Of a stretch of DNA of 64,000 bases, positions 45,964-53,195 are shown piece after piece. The position numbers were made by a program, and so were the translations under genes. The notes beneath the pieces were generated by a model. That model saw only the letters and a program-made list of their open reading frames with translations, was not told the origin of the DNA and did no database searches. The stretch comes from CANGTU01 sp046336655. Its GTDB lineage: Bacteria > Bacteroidota > Bacteroidia > Flavobacteriales_D > Sanyastnellaceae. Positions within the stretch are counted from its first letter, which is position 1. Each line of letters begins with the position of its first letter. Location of the stretch: the NCBI GenBank assembly GCA_046336655.1, contig JBKDGH010000010.1, forward strand, positions 203,679 to 267,678, given 5' to 3'.

Positions 45964-46248
45964 TTAATTGTCCGTCATTGTTTTGTCGGATAGCGCACTC
46001 CATGCGTTTTTCAGGCTATCACAACTTATCAAAGTATCATTCTTCAATAGTCGAAACTCCTCAAGTTCCTTTTCATAACCCATATCCTTGAGCAAGATTT
46101 GCGTTTGAATGGAATTATCGATGAGCCACATATTAAACTCAGCCTTGCAAGTTTGATCCTCTAACTTCTTTTTAAGTTCCTTCTGTTCGGGGGATTCACA
46201 AGAAGAAATAGAAATGACAAGGGCGATAAAAAGTGCCGTTTTTTTCAT
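45964..46248 (-). CDS. Small lipoprotein carried antisense in the element
   Basis: This 94-residue protein starts MKKTALFIALVISISSCESP, a lipoprotein signal with the lipobox ISSC. The mature part is charged and helical (EQKELKKKLEDQ). It is visibly more AT-rich than its neighbours and is the only gene of the element on the minus strand. A -7 match (TACTTTTG at 46274-46267) precedes it, with TTG 16 bases further up. Lipoproteins carried by phages and satellites often alter the host envelope, for example by superinfection exclusion; that role is only inferred here. Confidence 0.72.
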   Translation of the reverse strand: MKKTALFIALVISISSCESPEQKELKKKLEDQTCKAEFNMWLIDNSIQTQILLKDMGYEKELEEFRLLKNDTLISCDSLKNAWSALSDKTMTDN

Positions 46249-46283
46249 GTGATTATTGGGTTTGCTCAAAAGTAATAATTCGA

Positions 46284-46679
46284 ATGACTACAAAAGGAAA
46301 CAGCCTAAAAAAGGCCGCAATGCTGGAGGCTATGCGCCACACGCTGGGAAACGTGACCGAGGCCACTGCACAGGCGGGCATATCGCGAAAGACTCACTAC
46401 CAATGGATGCAAACCGATCCGGAATACCGTGAAAACGTGGATGCGATTACAGAGGCCGCGATTGACTTCGTGGAGGGGAAACTGTTCCAACTGATCGACG
46501 GGCCTACGCGCACAATTGAAACACCGGAGGGAGTGAAGACCGTGAAAGACGCCCCGAACGTGGCTGCGGTTATCTACTTCCTCAAGACCCGAGGCAAGGC
46601 GCGCGGTTATGTGGAGCGACACGAATTGAATGCGGCAATAAACCCGCCCGTACAGTTAATCATTCCACCCACAATCTGA
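46284..46679 (+). CDS. Small-terminase-like (phBC6A51-type) helix-turn-helix protein
   Basis: The 131-residue product starts MTTKGNSLKKAAMLEAMRHT. An HTH (about residues 16-45: LGNVTEATAQAGISRKTHYQ and WMQTDPEYRE) is followed by an acidic helix (AIDFVEGKLFQLI), then AAVIYFLKTRGKARGYVER. This order of blocks is that of phBC6A51-type proteins regarded as small terminase subunits. Small terminases recognise the packaging site on DNA. No large terminase is nearby. A non-terminase DNA-binding regulator is the main alternative. Confidence 0.65.
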   Translation: MTTKGNSLKKAAMLEAMRHTLGNVTEATAQAGISRKTHYQWMQTDPEYRENVDAITEAAIDFVEGKLFQLIDGPTRTIETPEGVKTVKDAPNVAAVIYFLKTRGKARGYVERHELNAAINPPVQLIIPPTI

Positions 46680-46693
46680 CTCGAAAACCAATG

Positions 46694-46716
46694 AAACCGA
46701 CCCCCATACCGACCCC
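46694..46716 (+). promoter_or_regulatory. Right paired CGACCCC sites, probable integrase arm-type site
   Basis: CGACCCC heptamers at 46698-46704 and 46710-46716 have the same 12-bp period and orientation as the left pair. The matching motif AAACCGACCCCC-N4-CGACCCC differs between the ends only in the N4 part. Confidence 0.6.
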
Positions 46717-46720
46717 TCCT

Positions 46721-46768
46721 AAAAAACAAATGCCCCGAAACACCTATCTGTACTGCGTTTGGGGCATT
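46721..46768 (-). terminator. Terminator downstream of tRNA-Leu, inside the element
   Basis: AATGCCCC (46729-46736) and GGGGCATT (46761-46768) pair, extended by an AAAC/GTTT stem after a single bulged G. On the minus strand TGTTTTTTAG follows. It would end the tRNA-Leu transcript. It lies on the element side of the attachment core, so the element seems to supply the terminator. Confidence 0.65.
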
Positions 46769-46774
46769 ACTAAT

Positions 46775-46797
46775 GTACCCGGAGTGGGAATCGAACC
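46775..46797. repeat. attR: tRNA-Leu 3' part
   Basis: GTACCCGGAGTGGGA, A, TCGAACC is the copy of the attachment repeat within the functional tRNA. It covers the acceptor 3' strand and most of the T-arm plus one downstream base. Confidence 0.8.
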
Positions 46798-46857
46798 CAC
46801 ACACCTTACGGTACACGATTTTGAGTCGTGCGCGTCTACCAGTTCCGCCATCCGGGC
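46776..46857 (-). tRNA. tRNA-Leu (anticodon CAA)
   Basis: The minus strand folds as a class II tRNA: acceptor GCCCGGA pairs with TCCGGGT (G-U at the first pair), the anticodon stem CACGA/TCGTG encloses loop CTCAAAA with anticodon CAA (reads UUG), a short variable arm (ACC GTAA GGT) follows and the T-loop is TTCGATT. The discriminator base is A, as needed for Leu. CCA is not encoded. The gene remains intact although an element is integrated at its 3' end. Confidence 0.95.
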
Positions 46858-46870
46858 ATAATCAGGGCCG

Positions 46871-46903
46871 CGAAGATAAGTCAGCGGATGGAATCACACA
46901 CAA
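46871..46903 (-). promoter_or_regulatory. Possible promoter of tRNA-Leu
   Basis: TATCTTCG (46878-46871, one mismatch to TAnnTTTG) lies 13 bases upstream of the mature 5' end, with TTG at 46903-46901. The spacing is 22 bases, slightly long. Confidence 0.35.
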
Positions 46904-46909
46904 GACGCA

Positions 46910-48454
46910 TCACTTCCATGCCGGAAGCAGTGCAAAACAGAATTCGCGCGGCCCTTCGAATCCGATGCAGCCCGCATTGGTGGCTCCGGTGATCATGTCC
47001 GGACGGAGCTGGTAGGCGGTTGTTTTACTGCGGTGAATCACCTGGCGCGAGAAAGAAGAGCGACCCACTTTCACTTCCGTCACTGCTGCATTGCGCGTTC
47101 CGTTCCAAGCAAGCGGCGCGGCATTTTCACCTTGAGGCCCCATGCGCGCCTCATTCTCCGGATGGTCATTGAACAGGATCCGCAGACCCTGGGCTTTCTG
47201 ATCCCAAAGGCATACATACGACAGCAAGGGATTGCGGGAAGTATCAAACTGCCGGCGCGCAATGCGTCTGGTCTGAATAATTCTGGCAGACGCATCAAGC
47301 TGTACGGCAAGAATATCGTCGTAGGTAAAGCGCCGTTCAATGAGTTGTCGCCCGGTCATCGGATCCATGATCAGATTTTCGGAAATCGCAAACTGTTCGC
47401 CGGCCATCCAGTAGGTGCCGTCATCAGACATGCAGAGGTGATCGAGGTAAAAATCAGGGATTCCCGCCTTGCGGTTGGCCTGACGCTCTGTGAGGTATTC
47501 GCGCAAAAGCTCTGGCGGAAAGGGCATGTACGACGCCACTTTCACCTCATCCGAACGCGCGGACAATACGAAAAGAAATGTGCCTGCTGCAGTGAGCTGA
47601 TAGTCGTTGGAATAGAATCCCGCGATGATTAATTCTGACTGCGCATTGATCAGAAACTGAAGAGTGCCCACCTGTTTGTCTTTGAGCGACACATCAAATT
47701 CACGAAGCATATTGGTGGTGTTGTCGTAATGAAATACAACATACCGGTTGCCTTGCGGGCGCTGCCAGTTGGCGGTGTGCTTCTGCGGGTTTTCTCCGCT
47801 GATGAGATAGACTCCCCCTTCATTGTCCAAACCAAAATGATGTACCTGCACAACGTCTTGTTCGTAGGGCAGCTCGAGATCCCGCGTCCAGAGGATTTCC
47901 AGCGTCGCATCACACACCGTGATAGTGATACCCTCCTGTGACTTGCGTCCGAATGGAGCATCAAAAAGCAGCATGAATTTCTCTTTATCCGGTGATTCGC
48001 TGATTACGAGTTCGGGCTTACTGCCTTTCCACACATCCGCCTCGGTATGAATGAGCACTGGTCCGGCAATGGCTTTTCCGGTTGTATCAATGGCCTGAGC
48101 GTAAGTATTCCAGTGCGTGCCGGCAGTTGACAGGCCCACGGTGAAGAGGTACACATTGCCCTGCACCACAAGGATGTGTTCGGGTTCCTGAATCTGAGCT
48201 CCCGCATCCTGTGCAATGGTTATGGTCGAACGCCACAATGTCTTCATGGCCTTATCGAGTCGGGCCAGCATCAGCGAAGGTTCTTTGGCAGAAGTGCGTT
48301 CGTAAAACCAGATCCCGGTGCTGTCTGCGTGAATCAGACGGCCACCCGAAGATCCTTTTCCGGGCTTGAATGGTTCACTCCACGTCACACTATCGGCCTG
48401 TGCGCGAACGAGCAGAGGAAGACAAAGTGCGAGTATGAGTGGTGCGATTCGCAT
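46910..48454 (-). CDS. Secreted protein of unknown function in the rseP operon
   Basis: I do not recognise this 514-residue protein. It starts MRIAPLILALCLPLLVRAQ, a clear signal peptide, at the ATG at 48454; a GTG two codons earlier is less likely. The body has repeated beta-strand patterns with short DxxG turns (GLDNEGGVYLISG, LCMSDDGTYWMAG), suggesting a beta-propeller. There is no T9SS sorting domain, so it is probably periplasmic. It starts 13 bases after rseP on the same strand, suggesting co-expression with it. Confidence 0.7.
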   Translation of the reverse strand: MRIAPLILALCLPLLVRAQADSVTWSEPFKPGKGSSGGRLIHADSTGIWFYERTSAKEPSLMLARLDKAMKTLWRSTITIAQDAGAQIQEPEHILVVQGNVYLFTVGLSTAGTHWNTYAQAIDTTGKAIAGPVLIHTEADVWKGSKPELVISESPDKEKFMLLFDAPFGRKSQEGITITVCDATLEILWTRDLELPYEQDVVQVHHFGLDNEGGVYLISGENPQKHTANWQRPQGNRYVVFHYDNTTNMLREFDVSLKDKQVGTLQFLINAQSELIIAGFYSNDYQLTAAGTFLFVLSARSDEVKVASYMPFPPELLREYLTERQANRKAGIPDFYLDHLCMSDDGTYWMAGEQFAISENLIMDPMTGRQLIERRFTYDDILAVQLDASARIIQTRRIARRQFDTSRNPLLSYVCLWDQKAQGLRILFNDHPENEARMGPQGENAAPLAWNGTRNAAVTEVKVGRSSFSRQVIHRSKTTAYQLRPDMITGATNAGCIGFEGPREFCFALLPAWK

Positions 48455-48467
48455 GCACACATTGAGA

Positions 48468-49781
48468 TTATTGACCGGTTACGACCCGGAAAATATCCAT
48501 GCCGTTGCCGTATAGCATCAGCCCCAGCAGCAACATCATGCCAATGAACTGTGCGCGTTCAAGTATTTTCTGGCTGACGGCCTTACCCGTGATCATCTCC
48601 CAGATCAGAAACATTACATGTCCACCATCGAGTGCAGGTATGGGCAGGATATTCATGAATGCAAGCACGAGCGAGATGAATGCCGTTCGCTCCCAAAATG
48701 CCCACCAGTCCCATTTTTCAGGAAACAGTTTGGCAAACGTCACAAATCCGCCAACCTGTTGCGCACCGGATTTGGAAAACAGAAAGCGAAGCTGGCTGGT
48801 GTAATCTGTTACCGTTTCCCATGCCTGGTGAAATCCACCGGGTATGGCCTGCGCAAGGGTGTAGGTATGTACTTCTTTCTTAAAAAATGCAGTCGGGGAC
48901 TTCGGGATAAAACCGATGGTACCCTGATGCGTCACAGGAATGCGAAGATTCACCGCCTGACCATCGCGGATCACGTGAAGCGCAATGGTCATTTTGGCGC
49001 TCGCGCGGATGTGGCGCTGGATGTCCTGAAAGAATGGGGAGTAAAACTGATTCACCCCTACAATGCTGTCTCCGGGCATCAGACCTGCTTCTGCCGCAGG
49101 CATGTTTTTCGTCACGCTGTCCACCACACATGGATGGCGGATTGCGAAGGCTTGTCGCACTCCGCTGTCCACGAGCATTTGCCCGAAATCCTCAGGAAGT
49201 GTCAGGATTTTTTGCTCACCGTAACGTTCAATGGTGACTTCACGGATGTCATCAAGCACAAGGCGCTTGCTGATGTGATTGAAGCTTTCAGGCGTTTCCC
49301 CGTTCAATGCCACAATGATGTCACCGTCCCGGAATCCGAATTGATTCATCATCGGATCGCAGTGAACGCCAAAGCGCGCCTCATTGGCGGGAATGTATTC
49401 CTTGCCCCAGGTGAAAAGCACAATACTGTAAATCACAATGCCCACGATCACGTTCACCGTCACACCTCCGAGCATAATGATCAGGCGTTGCCAGGCGGGT
49501 TTTGCGCGAAACTCCCACGATTCAGCGGGCTTGGAGAGTTGTTCCTTATCCATGCTCTCATCCACCATACCGGAAATTTTCACGTACCCGCCGAGGGGAA
49601 GCCAGCCAATGCCATAAGTGGTTTCGCCGATTTTCTTTTTCACCAGCGAAAACCAGGGGTCAAAAAACAGGTAGAATTTTTCCACCCGTGTCTTGAACAG
49701 TTTGGCAGGAATGAAATGGCCCGCCTCGTGGAGCACGATAAGTATCGAGAGGCTGAGAAGAAGTTGAAGTGCTAATATCAT
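48468..49781 (-). CDS. rseP: RIP metalloprotease RseP (site-2 protease)
   Basis: The 437-residue membrane protease has the zinc motif HEAGH at residues 18-22 and the second motif ILPIPALDGGH near residue 380. A PDZ domain lies in the middle (about residues 200-290, AAEAGLMPGDSIVGVN) with a second degenerate one before it. It cleaves membrane-embedded substrates such as anti-sigma factors. It lies between riboflavin synthase and the unknown secreted protein. Confidence 0.93.
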   Translation of the reverse strand: MILALQLLLSLSILIVLHEAGHFIPAKLFKTRVEKFYLFFDPWFSLVKKKIGETTYGIGWLPLGGYVKISGMVDESMDKEQLSKPAESWEFRAKPAWQRLIIMLGGVTVNVIVGIVIYSIVLFTWGKEYIPANEARFGVHCDPMMNQFGFRDGDIIVALNGETPESFNHISKRLVLDDIREVTIERYGEQKILTLPEDFGQMLVDSGVRQAFAIRHPCVVDSVTKNMPAAEAGLMPGDSIVGVNQFYSPFFQDIQRHIRASAKMTIALHVIRDGQAVNLRIPVTHQGTIGFIPKSPTAFFKKEVHTYTLAQAIPGGFHQAWETVTDYTSQLRFLFSKSGAQQVGGFVTFAKLFPEKWDWWAFWERTAFISLVLAFMNILPIPALDGGHVMFLIWEMITGKAVSQKILERAQFIGMMLLLGLMLYGNGMDIFRVVTGQ

Positions 49782-49801
49782 GAGGAATACAAAGGTACGC
49801 C

Positions 49802-50413
49802 TTATATGGAGGTGAATCCTTCAGGCATGGCATAACGCATATAGCGGGCGAGGTATTTTCCGAGAATATCGAATTCCAGATTGACCGGATCTCCGGGCTG
49901 AAGCAGATGGAAGGTGGTATGCTCCCACGTGTAAGGGATAATGGCTACACGAAACGAGTTGCGCGTAGCTTCGACCACGGTGAGACTTACGCCATTCACG
50001 GTAATACTGCCCTTCGGCACCGTGAACAGCTCGTCCGACAGGGGGTGTGTGAAATCGAAGAGCCAGGATCCACCCACCTCCTGAACACTGGTGCAGGTTC
50101 CGGTGAGATCCACGTGCCCCTGAACCATGTGGCCGTCAAAACGATCGCCCATGCGGAGGCTGCGCTCGAGGTTGACTTTTCGTCCAGGCTTCCAGCCTCC
50201 GAGTGCGGTTTTGCGGAGCGTTTCATCAATAGCCGTCACAATGTGTGATGATCCGCTGATGGCTACTACGGTCAGACACACGCCGTCATGGGCCACGCTC
50301 TGATCAATTTTCAACTCGTGCGCAATGGGACTTTCAATGGTGAAGTGCAGATTCGTTCCTTCTGCTGTGATGTGCTGCACCGTGCCAGTGCATTCTACGA
50401 TTCCGGTGAACAT
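49802..50413 (-). CDS. ribE: Riboflavin synthase (alpha subunit type)
   Basis: The 203-residue product starts MFTGIVECTGTV and has the two tandem lumazine-binding barrels of the family, the second starting near RMGDRFDGHMVQGHVDLTGT. It dismutates 6,7-dimethyl-8-ribityllumazine into riboflavin. No FMN riboswitch was seen; the gene lies inside a minus-strand group with only three bases to the upstream gene. Confidence 0.94.
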   Translation of the reverse strand: MFTGIVECTGTVQHITAEGTNLHFTIESPIAHELKIDQSVAHDGVCLTVVAISGSSHIVTAIDETLRKTALGGWKPGRKVNLERSLRMGDRFDGHMVQGHVDLTGTCTSVQEVGGSWLFDFTHPLSDELFTVPKGSITVNGVSLTVVEATRNSFRVAIIPYTWEHTTFHLLQPGDPVNLEFDILGKYLARYMRYAMPEGFTSI

Positions 50414-50416
50414 GGA

Positions 50417-53098
50417 TTAGTTTGAATTGGATGGTGTTCTCCCATCCTGAAGTTGAATGGTTCCCGAGAAACGCTCTGGCACAATGCCGGAAAGCCTGAC
50501 GGTGTTCACCTGTATGACATAATAGTAAGGTCCGTCAGCAACCATTTGTCCGGATTCTGAGCTCACCCCGTTCCACGAAATAGCGGGGTCGGCGGTCTCA
50601 AACACGAGGGTCCCCCAGCGATTGAATACCTTGAGATCAATATCCTGCACGTGGCGGTATTCAAAGGGAACGAACAAATCGTTCAGTCCATCGCCATTGG
50701 GAGTGAAGATATTGGGGAGATAGTAAAGCGGACAGTTATCCACGCAGATGATATTGCTGAATGCACTTTCATTCTGATAGAAATTGCCGTCGGGCCAGAG
50801 GTTGAGTGAATCGAGCGCGGTGACGGCAAAGCATCCCGCCAGACTGAATACCGGCTCTTCTCCGGTGAACAGGAACGTGGTATCCTGCGCCAGGTCAATG
50901 GTGGCGTATAGTGTGAGAGGTTGTCCTTCCACAGGTGCGTAATAAATATTATAAGCCGTTACGTCGTCCGCACAGGAGTTGTTCGGATTGTTCCAGATAA
51001 ACTCATTGAATCCGTCCGCGCAGCTCGCCAGTTGGGTCAACACCGGCGGGCAAGGCGGCGTCCGATCGTAAGGCTGCGCGCAGATTTGCTGACTGTAGTT
51101 GATGATCGGATCAGGCACCGAAGGGGTGCCATACGATCCGCTGCTCACCACATAATAACAATATTCTTCATTGTTCTGCAGGCCGGAGTCAGTGTAGGTC
51201 AGGTTGCCCGTTTCCGCGATGAAGACAAAATCCGTTTGTCCGGGATCACGGCGGTAAATAGAGAACGATGTATTGGACCACGGCACTGAGAATTCCATAT
51301 CCAGTTGCATGGCATTATCGAGCGGGGTGAGCTGCAGATACACGGATGTGGCTCGGCTCGAAGAGAATACCAATGTGCCGTCAGAGAACAATTCCACGCG
51401 ATACGCATGTTGGAACTCATCGGTGTTGATGGCATTGTGCACAAACGTGGTGTCCGCAAAATCAAGTGTGGGAGAAATGCTGCTTTGATAGATGAGATCA
51501 TTAGGAATTCCTGCGCCTTGGCGGTGGTAAAGCCGGTACTGGTAGGGACCGGGATATACCTCCAGATCGAGCTCTGTGGGCGGCGACCACCAAATGGTAT
51601 CCACTCCGAGCTGGATGTCTGTGACTCCGACGCTCACCTTGGTCATCACAGGGGCTTCTTTAGTCACCTGTGCACAAAATTCCTCACTGGCATAGCTGAT
51701 CGCTCCGTTGGGAAAGCAGGTCACAATCATGTAGCAGTAAATTCCTCCGAATGAGACCTCTTCATCCAGGTAGGTGGTGTTATTCAGGCCTTCAGACTCT
51801 CCCACGAGTTCGTAGCCGGTGTAATCAGGCACGCCCAGTTCACACTCTGTAGGCTCAAACCCGAATAACCCTTCTCTCCGATAGATTTTGTAGGTGACAT
51901 TCTGCGCGGTCTGTTCATTGAAGATGGGCGCACAGGGATGGATATCCCAATTGAGCAGGATAGCAGTGCCCTGAGAAATGGCTTCCGGATTTTCGACACG
52001 AGGGGCCACTACGGTGATCTGCACGGTTTCCATTGCTGTGAGATTCACATAGCCGTTATCAGTGGCTGTGAACGTTACGGAATACGGCTCCGGACGCACT
52101 TCTTCACACTCCGGATTCCAGTTGAACATACCGTTGACCACATTAAAGGTCGCCTGATTATCTACCTCTGTAAGCGGTCCGCCGAACGCTGCAGCCGTAA
52201 TTTGATTGTTATCCGGATCGAACCAGTCCACATCGATATTGAGGTTTTCACCTGCTTCCACGCAATAATCCGGGAGAGGATTGATTACGGGCGGTTGATT
52301 GGAGCATAGCACAACGGTGATCTGCATGTCCCGGACTACGGACCCGACGAACACGCCATTGCGGTATTCTTCAATGAGGATAGCAATATTGAATTCTCCC
52401 GGCCAGGGGGGTACCTGCCATGTTACATCGCCTGTTTCACTGTTGATGGAAAAGACGTCATTCGGCCATGTATCGGTGCTCACATCGGGTAATTGCCACC
52501 CGGCTATAGGTTCACTCTCGAGGCCTGTACAGGGAATCAGACTATACACCAACTCATCGCCGTCAGGGTCGAAGGCTGCAGGATTATGGATCCAAGGCTG
52601 CATAAAGCAAGCCTGCTGAATCGGCGGATTGAGAAGTACCACGGAGTTGTTGTGTCCTGTAATCGGACTGATCACCAGCACGGTTCGTATGCTGAACACC
52701 TGCCATACCGACTGGGGGATATTGATCACTCCGGCATTGCGATTCGGATCCTCCACTACGAGCGTGAAGATTCCGGGCCCGGCGTAGGTGTGAAAACCAA
52801 TGTATTCATTGCGCTTGGCATCTACCCCGGGAAGAAAATTTTCCACCACACGCTCCAGACTGTCGAGTTCAGTTTCCAGCACATCCGAAGGCTCATCACC
52901 CCAGTAAATCTTGAGATAAGGCCGGTCCGCGTAGGCACTGGCCTTAGTAACGGTGATAATCGTGACTTTGTAAGTGAATCCGGAGACGTGCTCATAGATG
53001 ATCTCACCTGCCCTGTTGTGCGTGGCAAATGCGTCCTGTGCCGATGCCAGCAGAACAGCAGTCAGAATCAGTGCAGACAGTTTCCGGATCAGTTTCAC
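50417..53098 (-). CDS. T9SS type B (gliding-associated C-terminal domain) secreted protein with Fn3 domains
   Basis: This 893-residue protein has a GTG start and a signal peptide (LSALILTAVLLASAQDAFA). The N-terminal 260 residues start THNRAGEIIYEHVSGFTYKV, a pattern common in such cargo. A cadherin/PKD-like part follows (about 280-370), then several fibronectin-III-like domains (about 375-790). The last 95 residues form the type B sorting domain (LPNIFTPNGDGLNDLF, VFNRWGTLVF). It should be carried to the surface by the type IX system. The ligand is unknown. No PorP/SprF gene lies next to it, unlike the giant adhesin. Confidence 0.86.
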   Translation of the reverse strand: MKLIRKLSALILTAVLLASAQDAFATHNRAGEIIYEHVSGFTYKVTIITVTKASAYADRPYLKIYWGDEPSDVLETELDSLERVVENFLPGVDAKRNEYIGFHTYAGPGIFTLVVEDPNRNAGVINIPQSVWQVFSIRTVLVISPITGHNNSVVLLNPPIQQACFMQPWIHNPAAFDPDGDELVYSLIPCTGLESEPIAGWQLPDVSTDTWPNDVFSINSETGDVTWQVPPWPGEFNIAILIEEYRNGVFVGSVVRDMQITVVLCSNQPPVINPLPDYCVEAGENLNIDVDWFDPDNNQITAAAFGGPLTEVDNQATFNVVNGMFNWNPECEEVRPEPYSVTFTATDNGYVNLTAMETVQITVVAPRVENPEAISQGTAILLNWDIHPCAPIFNEQTAQNVTYKIYRREGLFGFEPTECELGVPDYTGYELVGESEGLNNTTYLDEEVSFGGIYCYMIVTCFPNGAISYASEEFCAQVTKEAPVMTKVSVGVTDIQLGVDTIWWSPPTELDLEVYPGPYQYRLYHRQGAGIPNDLIYQSSISPTLDFADTTFVHNAINTDEFQHAYRVELFSDGTLVFSSSRATSVYLQLTPLDNAMQLDMEFSVPWSNTSFSIYRRDPGQTDFVFIAETGNLTYTDSGLQNNEEYCYYVVSSGSYGTPSVPDPIINYSQQICAQPYDRTPPCPPVLTQLASCADGFNEFIWNNPNNSCADDVTAYNIYYAPVEGQPLTLYATIDLAQDTTFLFTGEEPVFSLAGCFAVTALDSLNLWPDGNFYQNESAFSNIICVDNCPLYYLPNIFTPNGDGLNDLFVPFEYRHVQDIDLKVFNRWGTLVFETADPAISWNGVSSESGQMVADGPYYYVIQVNTVRLSGIVPERFSGTIQLQDGRTPSNSN

Positions 53099-53195
53099 GC
53101 CTTAAATATACAAGGGGTTCTGCAAGTCAAACCTGACGCAGGCTCCCTTTGTTTTATTTCACATCACTCCTGAACTCAATGCAGCCCGGAGCCAT

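Larger units (their letters stand above)
42296..46774 (+). mobile_element. Compact integrated element at tRNA-Leu(CAA), candidate phage satellite
   Basis: The element spans about 4.48 kb between two copies of the tRNA-Leu 3' part (42296-42318 and 46775-46797; 22 of 23 bases identical). Its genes are a tyrosine integrase, an excisionase-like HTH protein, an unknown 143-residue protein, a replication initiator resembling the phage II/X family, an antisense lipoprotein gene and a small-terminase-like protein. There are no relaxase, conjugation, capsid, tail or large terminase genes. Both ends carry paired CGACCCC sites. The int-xis-rep-terS content resembles phage-inducible chromosomal islands; an integrative plasmid or remnant of an inovirus-like phage are alternatives. 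Confidence 0.75.

Noticed and set aside
48618..49775. A 385-codon open frame on the plus strand
   Set aside because: It lies entirely opposite rseP and has no family resemblance; it is a codon-usage shadow.
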